From an uncultured Alphaproteobacteria bacterium (GTDB lineage Bacteria; Pseudomonadota; Alphaproteobacteria; RF32; CAG-239): DNA of 32,477 nt. A program made the position numbers and the translations under genes. The stretch covers positions 1-32,477 of the forward strand of contig CALXVY010000019.1 in NCBI GenBank assembly GCA_944392255.1. The letters are read 5' to 3'. This document shows positions 16,169 through 24,707 of the stretch, one piece after another (positions within the stretch are counted from its first letter, which is position 1; each line of letters opens with the position of its first letter). The notes beneath the pieces were generated by a model that saw nothing but the letters and a program-made list of their open reading frames with translations, did no database searches and was not told the DNA's origin.

Positions 16169-18213
16169 CATTTATTCCAATATCTTGAGCCAATAAAATC
16201 ACGTATTGTTTTAATTTTTATTTCATCTTTTTCAAAATAAATACTGGCACCTTCGGCTTGATAAGTATCAAACTTTTTGCCGTCAATTTCCAAACGTTTA
16301 TCTTTGTAAAAACGAATGCGATTTTTATAAAGGCAAGACTTTTTATCGCACTCTAAATCAAGCCAAGACTTATCTGTCTTTTTACCGCGATAAATTTGAT
16401 AAAGCTTGCGCCGTTCTTTTTCATCAAGCTTTTTATTGGCAGTTTTCTCCAGCCACATCTGCTTGGTAAAATTGTTGCCTCGTGCCGGCAAAATCACCAA
16501 ATCACCCTGCTCATCTTTAATGGCAAGTAGAGATGCTTCATTATCCACCATCACATCCGGCGTTTTGACCGTAAAAATGCTTAAAACTCCGGCAAAAATG
16601 ACGATAAAGCCCCATTTGCGCCATGGCATATTCCACAAACAGAGCCACAAACCACCCATAATAATCAGTGCAAATCCCCAAGTTGGCATCGAGAGAACTT
16701 GATAACCGGAATTGGGAAGAGCTGCAACATAAGCCGTAATGTCATTGATAAGCCCTATTCCCCAGCCGACAAGTTTGAGAGGAATTACATCAAGTCCCAA
16801 AGGCATTAAAACAAGTGCCAAAAGAACAAAAGGCATCACAATCAAACCAATAATCGGTCCGGCTAAAAGATTGGTCAAACTTGTGTAGAGAGCAATTTTA
16901 TTAAAGTGATAAACAGCAAAAGGAGTAGTTGCTAAACTGGCAATAAAATCCGCCACCAAAATACCGATAAGGTACGCCCAAATATAGCGAAGAAATTTGA
17001 CCATTTTACCACTATCGGGGTTGCCGCGCAGAAAGCGTTGTAAAGCACCGGCATATTTCTCATAAAAAGCAATCAAAGCCACCACAGCAGCAAAAGACAT
17101 TTGAAAACTTGCCCCGATAAGCGCTTGCGGAGAAAAGAACAAAATGAACATTGCTGCCCAAGAGATTGTGCGCATAGAAATGGCTTTACGACCGATGAAT
17201 ATGCCTAAAACCACAATCAAATTCATAATAAATGCACGTTGCGCCGGCACTTGCGCGCCGGAGATAAACAGATAAAATATGCTGATGAGAATGGCCATAA
17301 TTGCCGCCGGCTTTTTAGAATCATAACGCAAGGCCAAAGGCGGAATAAGTGCCATAAATAAACGCACAAAAAAGAACATCAAACCGGCAATCATAGTCAT
17401 ATGCAAGCCCGAGATTGAGAGAAAATGCGCCAATCCTGAATCTCGATAATCTTGTATCACTTTGCGGCTAATAACCCCCTGCTCTCCTGCCACAATCGCC
17501 GCCGCAATCGAAGCCTCGTCCGGAGGAAGAATGGCACGAATATGGTTGATGATTTTAGCCCGCAATTCATCAATATAGAAATTAAATTTTTCGGCAAAAC
17601 TCGGCTTAGTTGAACAATCAATTTCATACACTGAACTCATGGCAAACCCATTGGCATCAATTTCTTCAAAATAAGCTTTACGATCAAATTGATAGCCACC
17701 GATAATCACAGGCTTTCCGGCAGGCATAAGGTTTGCCGCCATTTCCACGCACTGACCGACCTTAAAGTCACTTTTCTTCATGCGTGTGCTGACTTTAACC
17801 GTACCAAAGCTCCGATTCTCTTCAAAATTTGATGTATCTTTGAGCAAAAAGCGTTGAAAGCCACGATAATTATAATCAATGTTGGTAATCATACCGCTAA
17901 TGTAGGTCAGTTCGGGAGATTTAATCTCTTTTGTTTTATTAAGATACGTTGCTTTAAGCTGAATATTAGCAAAACCAAGAGAGATAACTCCAACAATCAT
18001 CAGAAAAATTAACACTTTAATATGATGTCGAAATAAAATAGCCAAAAGAATAAGACTTTCCAAAACACCTAAAGTCCACCAAATGGAAATTTCTTGCGGC
18101 AATTGAAAATAAAAAGCTATACCTAAACCAAACAACACCGGCATCCATAAAAACCACCGATTTTGCTCACCATCAAATTGTTCTTTTATATATTGAAAAA
18201 TTTTATACATCAT
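16168..18213 (-). CDS. comEC: ComEC/Rec2-family DNA uptake membrane channel
   Basis: ComEC carries single-stranded DNA across the inner membrane during natural transformation. The 681-aa protein has two N-terminal membrane segments, a soluble OB-like region (DUF4131, about 95-200), then the competence domain. This begins at RDSGLAHFLSISGLHMTM (about 258-275) and holds roughly eight membrane segments, including ISGAQVPAQRAFIM. A short soluble tail follows that is not the metallo-beta-lactamase domain found in Bacillus-type ComEC, as is usual in alphaproteobacteria. The start near 18213 gives MMYKIF; no strong ribosome-binding site is seen. It stands alone. Confidence 0.92.
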   Translation of the reverse strand: MMYKIFQYIKEQFDGEQNRWFLWMPVLFGLGIAFYFQLPQEISIWWTLGVLESLILLAILFRHHIKVLIFLMIVGVISLGFANIQLKATYLNKTKEIKSPELTYISGMITNIDYNYRGFQRFLLKDTSNFEENRSFGTVKVSTRMKKSDFKVGQCVEMAANLMPAGKPVIIGGYQFDRKAYFEEIDANGFAMSSVYEIDCSTKPSFAEKFNFYIDELRAKIINHIRAILPPDEASIAAAIVAGEQGVISRKVIQDYRDSGLAHFLSISGLHMTMIAGLMFFFVRLFMALIPPLALRYDSKKPAAIMAILISIFYLFISGAQVPAQRAFIMNLIVVLGIFIGRKAISMRTISWAAMFILFFSPQALIGASFQMSFAAVVALIAFYEKYAGALQRFLRGNPDSGKMVKFLRYIWAYLIGILVADFIASLATTPFAVYHFNKIALYTSLTNLLAGPIIGLIVMPFVLLALVLMPLGLDVIPLKLVGWGIGLINDITAYVAALPNSGYQVLSMPTWGFALIIMGGLWLCLWNMPWRKWGFIVIFAGVLSIFTVKTPDVMVDNEASLLAIKDEQGDLVILPARGNNFTKQMWLEKTANKKLDEKERRKLYQIYRGKKTDKSWLDLECDKKSCLYKNRIRFYKDKRLEIDGKKFDTYQAEGASIYFEKDEIKIKTIRDFIGSRYWNK

Positions 18214-18295
18214 ATTTGCAATCTAAAATATTTTTATGAATTAAACAACAAATTAAAAACATTTGCAAAAATTTAATACTTTTACATTTAAATTA

Positions 18296-18301
18296 TATAA
18301 T
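18296..18301 (+). promoter_or_regulatory. -10 box upstream of the two small secreted proteins
   Basis: Consensus TATAAT 26 bp before the first ATG. No convincing -35 at 17 bp (TTAATA at best). The surrounding AT content lowers confidence. Confidence 0.4.
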
Positions 18302-18326
18302 GTGAAATAAAGAGAGGAGAAATCTT

Positions 18327-18452
18327 ATGAAAAAAATATTCTTTTTAGCATGCATTTTATCATTGTTTGCTGCATTTACGGCTCAAGCCGGTACAACTCC
18401 CTTAAACGATTATGATTGGGATAAAACTCCTGGTGATTCTTCTAAAAAATAA
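18327..18452 (+). CDS. Small secreted peptide, 41 aa
   Basis: A short ORF with AGGAG before the ATG. It encodes a classical signal peptide (MKKIFFLACILSLFAAFTAQA, cleavage expected after Ala21, AQA motif) and a 20-residue acidic/polar remainder ending in DSSKK without cysteines. The signal peptide is almost the same as that of the next gene, 14 bases downstream (MKKTFFFACVLSLSAAFNAHA), whereas the mature parts do not match. This points to duplication with replacement or decay of the mature part. It could be a secreted peptide, a truncated paralogue, or a leader that couples translation of the following gene. Confidence 0.75.
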   Translation: MKKIFFLACILSLFAAFTAQAGTTPLNDYDWDKTPGDSSKK

Positions 18453-18466
18453 ATAGGAATTTGCTT

Positions 18467-18796
18467 ATGAAAAAAACATTCTTTTTTGCTTGTGTTTTAT
18501 CATTAAGCGCAGCATTTAATGCTCATGCAGATTTACGTAGTACATTAGATGAATTTGGCCGTCCGATTGCTGATTCTAGTTCAGAAGTAGATATGTGTGT
18601 ACAATTATGTCCAGGATATAGTTCAGCCATAACCGAATGTCCGGAAGGATTTGATTTAGTCACTTGTGAAGTATCTAGTTGTGCAAATTATAATAAATGC
18701 GAACAAAATCCTTGCAAACAAGGCTATGATCGTTCTTTCAAAGATTGTCCAATTGTGGCTCAGCCGGATAATTATCATTGTACAAAATGCAAATAA
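18467..18796 (+). CDS. Small secreted Cys-rich protein
   Basis: The 109-aa product has a signal peptide cleaved after AHA (residue 21) and a mature part of 88 residues with ten cysteines (MCVQLC, TECPEGF, VTCEVSSC, NKCEQNPC, KDCP, HCTKCK). The CPxGY/CPEGF-like elements recall Cys-rich repeat modules of secreted proteins stabilised by disulfides. The ATG at 18467 follows AGGAAT; an open extension of two codons (TTG CTT) is not used. It is co-transcribed with the 41-aa peptide and ends at a terminator. A role in competition, adhesion or host contact is possible but not shown. Confidence 0.85.
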   Translation: MKKTFFFACVLSLSAAFNAHADLRSTLDEFGRPIADSSSEVDMCVQLCPGYSSAITECPEGFDLVTCEVSSCANYNKCEQNPCKQGYDRSFKDCPIVAQPDNYHCTKCK

Positions 18797-18798
18797 CA

Positions 18799-18835
18799 AA
18801 AAAACCGTTAGGTTCTAAAGACTTAACGGTTTTTT
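18799..18835 (+). terminator. Intrinsic terminator of the small secreted protein unit
   Basis: Stem AAAAAACCGTTAGGT with ACTTAACGGTTTTTT (18799-18813, 18821-18835; one G-U pair), seven-base loop, T-run built into the right arm. Confidence 0.9.
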
Positions 18836-18849
18836 ATTATATAATATAA

Positions 18850-18926
18850 ATGTCAAAATTTAGTCTTAAAGGAAAGAAAACTAGCGTTTCGCAACGGTAG
18901 TTTTCCAAACAATGTCAAAAATTTAC
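18850..18926. repeat. 13-bp imperfect hairpin flanked by short direct repeats
   Basis: Hairpin GAAAACTAGCGTT/AACGGTAGTTTTC (18876-18888, 18893-18905; one mismatch, loop TCGC). It is bordered by ATGTCAAAATTTAGT-like and ATGTCAAAAATTTACT-like sequences near 18850 and 18912. No T-run follows. The rest of the gap from 18841 to 19086 shows no gene. Confidence 0.55.
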
Positions 18927-19086
18927 TAAACCAAAATAAAGTAAAAAATATGGCTAAAACTAAATCTTGAATTCGACACTCACGTGTGGAATATTTTTAA
19001 TATAATTATAATCTAAATCTTAATATTGCAAATACAGACTATAACTAGAAAAAATGAAATGCAAGAAAAATTATCATTACTATTCT

Positions 19087-20232
19087 TTATTTTTGAATAA
19101 GCTCAAAAATAATGTCACTTGCATTTTGGCTCGGAGTTTGCTCAGCCTGCCCCAAAATTTTGCGAACTTTTGCAAAACCTTCCATTTGTCGATGATACAA
19201 ATCTTCATGACGCAACAATTCTAAAATATAGTTACGAATATTCCCTTTGACACAACGTTCTTGCAAAAGCTCAGGAATAATTTCACGACCGAGTAAGATG
19301 TTTGAAAGATTCACAAATTGAATATGCAAAAATCTTTTGGCCAAGAATGCCGTTAAGGGTGCAACCTTATAAGCTATAATATGCGGAATATCACAAATTG
19401 CCAATTCCAGAGCAACAGTTCCAGAAGCTGCAATTGCTGCTGAACTGGCTCTAAATGCGCCATATCTATCTTGCTGATTTTCCACCACTAAAACCGGCAA
19501 ATCATAATTTTTAAGTTCATTCTTTACCATATTTGCAACAGTTTTAACCGTCGGCAAAACAAAATAAAAATCTTTATCTGAGTTATGAAGTTCTTGTGCT
19601 GCTTCCATAAACACCGGCAAAAGACGAGAGACCTCATTTTTGCGAGAACCGGGAAGAATGGTAATAATTTTTTTGTTTTCAGGAATATTAAATTTTTTAC
19701 GAAAAGCCTGCCCATCTGCCGTAATAGCTTCACTTTCAATCACCGGATGTCCGACAAAACGAGCATCTAACTTATATGGTGTAAAATATTTTGGTTCATA
19801 GGGAAACAAAGTAAGCAGACAATCAATATATTTATACATTGTGCGCGCACGTTTTTTCTTCCAAGCCCAAACTTGCGGAGCAACATAATGCACTTGCGGA
19901 ATACCAAGCTTGAGTTTACGCAAGGCTTTATGAATGCGTGATGAAAAACTCCAAGAATCAATTGTAACCACCACATCGGGCTGCACTTTTTGAATATCGG
20001 CAATGGTTTCTTTTATTAATCTTAAAATTTTGGGAATGCTGGGAATAACCTCAGTCAAACCCATAACAGCCAAATCTGAAATATCATAGAGAGATTTCAA
20101 ACCTTCAGCTTCCATTGTATCTCCGCCGACACCATAGAATTCAACATTTTTATCTTTGCGACGCATGGCGCGCATTAAACGAGAACCAAGCAAATCACCC
20201 GAGGGTTCTCCGGCAATCAGATAAACTTTCAT
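19087..20232 (-). CDS. lpxB: Lipid-A-disaccharide synthase
   Basis: LpxB (GT19) joins lipid X to UDP-2,3-diacylglucosamine at the inner face of the inner membrane to give the disaccharide precursor of lipid A. The 381-aa product has the typical start MKVYLIAGEPSGDLLGSRLM and conserved HYVAPQVWAWKKKRA (about 116-130), LLTLFPYEP, FVGHPV and LPGSRKNEV segments. It starts three bases after lpxI with an AGTGAGGA site. It is the last gene of lpxA-lpxI-lpxB, next to comEC and the small secreted proteins on the other side. Confidence 0.96.
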   Translation of the reverse strand: MKVYLIAGEPSGDLLGSRLMRAMRRKDKNVEFYGVGGDTMEAEGLKSLYDISDLAVMGLTEVIPSIPKILRLIKETIADIQKVQPDVVVTIDSWSFSSRIHKALRKLKLGIPQVHYVAPQVWAWKKKRARTMYKYIDCLLTLFPYEPKYFTPYKLDARFVGHPVIESEAITADGQAFRKKFNIPENKKIITILPGSRKNEVSRLLPVFMEAAQELHNSDKDFYFVLPTVKTVANMVKNELKNYDLPVLVVENQQDRYGAFRASSAAIAASGTVALELAICDIPHIIAYKVAPLTAFLAKRFLHIQFVNLSNILLGREIIPELLQERCVKGNIRNYILELLRHEDLYHRQMEGFAKVRKILGQAEQTPSQNASDIIFELIQK

Positions 20233-20235
20233 GAG

Positions 20236-21084
20236 CTATTCCTCACTCTCATTGATATAATCAGCAGGATTAATTCCGATAATGAACAATCCTTCTTTAT
20301 TGGCATAATCAATCACATTTTTTTCATCAACAATCAAAGCATTTCCGGCATGAACGGCCACACCGCGAAGACCGGAATTTTTAGCATTTTGCAAGGTTTT
20401 AATACCAATGGTCGGCAAGTCGATACGCATATCTTGCTGTGGTTTTCTAAGCTTAACCAAAACGCCGCCCTCGCCTTTACGTTTATAATCTCCGCAACGG
20501 ATAATAAGTTTATCTGTACCTTCAATTCCTTCAACACCCAAGACCAAACCTTGCTGCACAATAACCGATTGTCCGACATCAAGACGACCTAGTTCTAAAC
20601 CGACCTCAACCCCGCGTTTTATATCGGCAAGAGCTTTTTTATCTGGTTTGTGTTTTGTTAAAATACCCGATTTAACTAAAAGCTCCGGCATCACTTCATG
20701 AACACCGCGCACAACCATGCCATCATGTTCAAACTCTTTAACCACGGCACGCAAAATACCATCATCACCCAAAGATTTCATACCGATTTTGGCAAAAAAA
20801 GCGGTGGTACGCAAGTCAGGCACCAATTCTTTAAAACTCGGACGTTTAATTGTACCAATCATTACCACATCTTGCACTTGTTCATCTTTAAGACGTTTAA
20901 AACCAGATCCAGCTTGACCTAAACGTATCCAAGCATGTGGAATACTATCATCAACCAAATCTTCATTGGCATTACCTTCAATTGCCAAAACAAAAAATTC
21001 GCGTTTTTGTTGCAAACAATATTCAATCAACATTCTTGGAATATCGCCACCACCGGCAACAATACCGAGTTTACGCTCATTCAT
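20236..21084 (-). CDS. lpxI: UDP-2,3-diacylglucosamine diphosphatase LpxI
   Basis: The 282-aa product is a DUF1009/LpxI protein: N-terminal KLGIVAGGGDIPRMLIEYC and the long C-terminal domain with GVEGIEGTDKLIIRCG, LVKLRKPQQDMRIDLPTIG and KNSGLRGVAVHAGNALIVDE. LpxI hydrolyses UDP-2,3-diacyl-GlcN to lipid X and UMP, the step done by LpxH in E. coli and by LpxI in alphaproteobacteria such as Caulobacter. A GAGGAT site precedes the ATG. It is tightly coupled to lpxB and 103 bp from lpxA. Confidence 0.95.
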   Translation of the reverse strand: MNERKLGIVAGGGDIPRMLIEYCLQQKREFFVLAIEGNANEDLVDDSIPHAWIRLGQAGSGFKRLKDEQVQDVVMIGTIKRPSFKELVPDLRTTAFFAKIGMKSLGDDGILRAVVKEFEHDGMVVRGVHEVMPELLVKSGILTKHKPDKKALADIKRGVEVGLELGRLDVGQSVIVQQGLVLGVEGIEGTDKLIIRCGDYKRKGEGGVLVKLRKPQQDMRIDLPTIGIKTLQNAKNSGLRGVAVHAGNALIVDEKNVIDYANKEGLFIIGINPADYINESEE

Positions 21085-21121
21085 ACAAAGAAATCCTCAA
21101 GTTGTTTATAATAAAATTACA

Positions 21122-21166
21122 ATAACCGGCAAAGCTCACTTTTTCAAGCAAAACCATGCCGGTTAT
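21122..21166. repeat. Inverted repeat in the lpxA-lpxI gap
   Basis: ATAACCGGCA/TGCCGGTTAT (21122-21131, 21157-21166) with a 25-base loop, in the 103-bp gap of an otherwise tight operon. There is no strong T-run, so it may be a processing or partial attenuation site. Confidence 0.6.
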
Positions 21167-21187
21167 CACATAAAATCTTATTAAGGA

Positions 21188-21985
21188 CTAATCAGCCATC
21201 ATAATTTTACGTCTGCCTTCCAAACCTTCGGCAATAAACTTCAATTGTTCCATAACCATTTCATTATCTTTGAATTTTTCTTTGGCTTGTTCTAGACGTT
21301 CATCAAAAGTACCTTCTTTTCCTTTGAACAAGAACATAAAAGCTCGAGAAATGGATTTTACGGTATGTTCGTCATAGCCGCTACGTTTCAAACCGACAAC
21401 ATTCAAACCACGCAGTTTGCCTCTGTCACCTGTTACAATACCAAACGGAATAACATCACGGTCAACACCGGACAAACCACCAACCATTGCTTTACGTCCA
21501 ATACGGCAGAATTGGTGAACGGCAGAGTTACCGCCTAAAATAACACCATCACCCAAACGAACGTGCCCACCGATAACAGCATTGTTTGTCATGATAACCC
21601 CATTACCGACAACACAGTCATGAGCAATGTGAGAGTTAATCATAAACATACCATCATCACCAACTGTTGTTGTAAAGTGTTCTTTGGGAGTACCTGCATG
21701 CATAGTAACATTTTCACGAATGATATTGCGTTTACCGATAATGAGTTTGGCTTCTTCTTTAAATTCATTACCATGGTCTTGTGGACCTGCACCCAACACT
21801 GCTCCGGGGAAAACGATTGTTCCTTCGCCGATAGTTGTATCACCCATTACGGTAACACGACCAAGGAGTTGCACATTTTCACCAATTTTTGCACGAGAAC
21901 TAATCCAGCACATTGGTCCAATTTTTGCGCTTTCTGCAATTTGAGCACCATCTTCAATAACAGCGGTTGGGTGAATATTTGTCAT
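21188..21985 (-). CDS. lpxA: UDP-N-acetylglucosamine O-acyltransferase
   Basis: LpxA adds the 3-OH acyl chain to UDP-GlcNAc, the first lipid A step. The 265-aa protein is a left-handed beta-helix of hexapeptide repeats with the C-terminal helical domain. MINSHIAHDCVVGN holds His119 and the catalytic His122 (equivalents of E. coli His122 and His125), followed by GGNSAVHQFCRIG and GGLSGVDRDVIPFGI. The MTNIHPTAVIEDGAQI start is typical. lpxD and fabZ, which usually lie immediately upstream, are absent here; instead an unrelated methyltransferase gene is 72 bp away. Confidence 0.96.
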   Translation of the reverse strand: MTNIHPTAVIEDGAQIAESAKIGPMCWISSRAKIGENVQLLGRVTVMGDTTIGEGTIVFPGAVLGAGPQDHGNEFKEEAKLIIGKRNIIRENVTMHAGTPKEHFTTTVGDDGMFMINSHIAHDCVVGNGVIMTNNAVIGGHVRLGDGVILGGNSAVHQFCRIGRKAMVGGLSGVDRDVIPFGIVTGDRGKLRGLNVVGLKRSGYDEHTVKSISRAFMFLFKGKEGTFDERLEQAKEKFKDNEMVMEQLKFIAEGLEGRRKIMMAD

Positions 21986-22018
21986 AATAAAAATCCTTTC
22001 TTTAGTTAATTTTATTAT

Positions 22019-22046
22019 ATAATATTTTTTTTATTACTAATGTAAA
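22019..22046 (-). promoter_or_regulatory. Candidate promoter of lpxA-lpxI-lpxB
   Basis: Minus-strand TTTACA (22041-22046), 16-bp spacer, TATTAT (22019-22024), in the gap between the methyltransferase stop and the lpxA ATG. A GAAAGGA site lies before the ATG. Confidence 0.5.
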
Positions 22047-22057
22047 CACACAAAAAT

Positions 22058-22636
22058 TTACAAATTATTACGGTTATCATAGACATATACTTTCAACGGC
22101 ATACCATAAGATTTTGCATCATAGATTTGCGTGGGGTTAAGACCTTTTAATTCAAAAGCAGAAGAAATAATCCTAGCATTTTCCTTAATCTCTTGTTGCA
22201 CTTTCAAAGACAAATCCTCAGCTGCCTGAGTATCTAAGAAGCACAAAAGCAAATCATATTGACTTAAATCTGCTTTTAAAAAATCACCACGAATTACTTT
22301 GAGATTAGATAAATGGCGAGCTCTGAATTTTAAAATCTGGCAAACAAAAAAATCCCAATCGTAACCAATAAATTGATGCTGAGGAAATTTTCTCGCCAAG
22401 GGGATGAGCAATCCACCGGTTCCGCTTCCCAAATCTACAACTTTCAAAGGAGTATTAGAATTTTGCAATATTTTTTCTGCCTCATTAAGAGCTATTTTTT
22501 TCATATTTCCAAACGAAGGAAATGCCGGAGGATATTTACAATTTTTAGAAATAAAAAGTGCATACAAAAAGTATAACTCAAAACCAATACAAGCAACAAC
22601 CAAAACACATCCAAACAACAATAAAAAAATATCCAT
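22058..22636 (-). CDS. Membrane-anchored class I SAM-dependent methyltransferase
   Basis: The 192-aa protein begins with one long membrane helix (about 3-30, IFLLLFGCVLVVACIGFELYFLYALF in part). A Rossmann methyltransferase domain follows, with motif I VVDLGSGTGG (66-75), an acidic strand-2 end GYDWD (91-95), and IRGDFLKADL and YDLLLCFLD segments. The substrate is unknown; a lipid or envelope target would fit the anchor. Its start codon lies in the right arm of a 16-bp terminator-like hairpin, and the GAGAGG ribosome-binding site lies in the loop. It is 54 bp downstream of the autotransporter gene. Confidence 0.82.
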   Translation of the reverse strand: MDIFLLLFGCVLVVACIGFELYFLYALFISKNCKYPPAFPSFGNMKKIALNEAEKILQNSNTPLKVVDLGSGTGGLLIPLARKFPQHQFIGYDWDFFVCQILKFRARHLSNLKVIRGDFLKADLSQYDLLLCFLDTQAAEDLSLKVQQEIKENARIISSAFELKGLNPTQIYDAKSYGMPLKVYVYDNRNNL

Positions 22637-22667
22637 ATTTTCCTCTCTTAAAAAATATGGATATTTT
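22623..22667 (-). promoter_or_regulatory. Terminator-like hairpin covering the methyltransferase start
   Basis: A perfect 16-bp inverted repeat (22626-22641, 22652-22667; core AATATCCATATTTT and its complement) with a 10-base loop. Read on the minus strand it is followed by further T residues (T7 in all), the form of an intrinsic terminator for the autotransporter gene. The loop contains the GAGAGG ribosome-binding site and the right arm contains the methyltransferase ATG (22634-22636). Confidence 0.8.
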
Positions 22668-22690
22668 ATATAAATATGCTTTATAAAAGC

Positions 22691-24580
22691 TTAAAATTCA
22701 AATCGAGCATTCAAGCTCAAATCAATCGGCATTTGAACATTTCCGCCCATAATTGTACCAATTCCGAAATAAAGTTCTTGGCCTTTTTCGGTATTAAGAT
22801 TAAAACCGGCACCTAAGCGGACAAAATCCTCTGAGCGATCTTCCTCAATAGAATATCCGGCAACGCTAACTCTATGTCCATTATCAATTTCCGAATAGAA
22901 ATCGGTTCTGACAAAAACATCTAAAGGCATATCGTAAAAATCATCAATTCTCTTACCCAAAATAACACCGGCACGAGCGAGCCAACTTCCTTGGTTTGCT
23001 GCATCAATCAATGTATTATAAGAAGTACGATAAGAAACATTGTCAAAATCAAGATAACTGATTTGGGCTTGAGGTTCGATGTAGTATCCGTTTGATATTT
23101 CAAAACGTTTTCCACCTTCTAAAGAAATGGTATAACCATCGACATCAAAATCACTATCAACTTGAGCACCATGCGGCAAATAGCTGGAAATTTTTTGTTT
23201 ATGATGATAATACGCTGCGGCCAAATCTGCATAAAAACCATTTTGAGCAATCATCGTTGTATAAGCACCAAAGCTATAGGTGTCGGCACTTCCGTTACCC
23301 GAACGATCAAAACTTTGGTCGGTATCAGAATATCCACCATAAATGCCCACAAGCCAACGATTAAAAACATTTTGTGGCAAAGCAAAATCATATCCCATTT
23401 GCACACCATTCATATCGACATCAGATTCTGAAGCATCGTCAAAATCTAAATCAAGTTCACGATGGATTCCTCTTACCCAGAGGCCTCCATTTTTGTTGGT
23501 ATGAATTTCACCCAAACGATTATTGAGATTCTCCAAATGAGCATACATTACAGAATGAATGGCTGAATATGTATTTTTGGCCAAAACTGCCGTATCACTG
23601 AGTTGCAATGTTTTAACCAAATACCAATCATTTCCTTGTTGTTGCAAATCATAACGGAAAGCCCCCACATCAGCAGCACCACCAATAAGATAAAAATTCT
23701 CTCCGGCAATACCATGAACCAATTCCATATCTTCTTTGAAAACCGGTTCGGCACTATAATCGCTCAGAGCCAAACCAATTTGTCCTGAACCGCTGCTCAC
23801 GGTAATAGTATCATGTTTATCTTGCGCCACATCAGTATTCATATATACAGTTCCATTGCCTTGCAAGGTCGACGCATCAATCGTCTTAAAACTACCATTA
23901 TACACAGAGTGGATTTCTCCACCGTTTAAATCCAACTCATCAAATGAGGCATTTCCGTGTAAATATAAACTACTTCCGGAATTAACTTCCGTAACACCTC
24001 CAACTTGAGCATTTCCTTCAAAAACAGTTTCACCACCATTCAAGGTCAAACCATTAACAACACCACCATCAAAAACATCTAACAAACCACTGTTTATGGT
24101 TGTATTATTTATTATTCCTTTGTCTTCAACAAACACATATCCATCATTAATAACGGCATCTGTTGAATTTCCACCACTCAAAATTTCCAAACTTCCGCCA
24201 TTAATTTTGGCTTTTTCAATTGAAGATTGATCACCGACATAAACTTTGGCAGATGAATTTACCTCAACATTTTTTGCTAAAGCGCCATTAGTAATATTCA
24301 TTTGAGAAGAAGAATTAAGAATGGTATCTAATGCTGAGCTACCGCTTCCAGTAATGGTAAGAGTGCCTCGTCTACCCACTGTTGTTGTATCAGCTAAACC
24401 ACCATTACGCACTGTCATTTGCCCATAGGTACCAACGGTGGTGTTTGTTACACTCCCCTCTACAGTTAAAGGATCCCTATTTCGAACATTATAATCAGAC
24501 AAAGAATCTCCGGTTGGTACATCTAAAGCCAATGCAGTTCCAGACATCAAAACACAAGATAAACACAACAGCTTTTGCAT
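22691..24580 (-). CDS. Type V autotransporter with AIDA-like repeat passenger
   Basis: The 629-aa protein (start 24580, after TTTAGGAG; a nine-codon longer frame is less likely) has a signal peptide ending GTALA. Its passenger of roughly 320 residues has Gly/Asn/Thr/Val-rich repeats such as TTVGTYGQMTVRNGG, TTVGRRGTLTITGSG, AVINDGYVFVEDKG, TTINSGLLDVFDGG and LTLNGGETVFEG. These match the ~19-residue AIDA-type beta-solenoid repeats. A beta-barrel translocator (about 370-629) ends in NARFEF with the C-terminal Phe needed for BAM insertion. The passenger is short. It is probably an adhesin or surface protein. It is divergent from the protease-like gene at 24724 and upstream of the methyltransferase. 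Confidence 0.92.
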   Translation of the reverse strand: MQKLLCLSCVLMSGTALALDVPTGDSLSDYNVRNRDPLTVEGSVTNTTVGTYGQMTVRNGGLADTTTVGRRGTLTITGSGSSALDTILNSSSQMNITNGALAKNVEVNSSAKVYVGDQSSIEKAKINGGSLEILSGGNSTDAVINDGYVFVEDKGIINNTTINSGLLDVFDGGVVNGLTLNGGETVFEGNAQVGGVTEVNSGSSLYLHGNASFDELDLNGGEIHSVYNGSFKTIDASTLQGNGTVYMNTDVAQDKHDTITVSSGSGQIGLALSDYSAEPVFKEDMELVHGIAGENFYLIGGAADVGAFRYDLQQQGNDWYLVKTLQLSDTAVLAKNTYSAIHSVMYAHLENLNNRLGEIHTNKNGGLWVRGIHRELDLDFDDASESDVDMNGVQMGYDFALPQNVFNRWLVGIYGGYSDTDQSFDRSGNGSADTYSFGAYTTMIAQNGFYADLAAAYYHHKQKISSYLPHGAQVDSDFDVDGYTISLEGGKRFEISNGYYIEPQAQISYLDFDNVSYRTSYNTLIDAANQGSWLARAGVILGKRIDDFYDMPLDVFVRTDFYSEIDNGHRVSVAGYSIEEDRSEDFVRLGAGFNLNTEKGQELYFGIGTIMGGNVQMPIDLSLNARFEF

Positions 24581-24678
24581 CAATAAACTCCTAAATAATT
24601 TAAGCACATGAATATAATGTGATACTAATAAACAAAATTACAAGTCTTTATAATAAAAAAATATATTCTTTTATTTGT

Positions 24679-24707
24679 TTGACAAAATTAGCCAAATATA
24701 GTATTTT
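24679..24707 (+). promoter_or_regulatory. Strong promoter of the protease-like gene
   Basis: Perfect -35 TTGACA (24679-24684), exact 17-bp spacer, -10 TATTTT (24702-24707). An AGGAGA site lies directly before the ATG at 24724, giving a very short leader. Confidence 0.7.
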
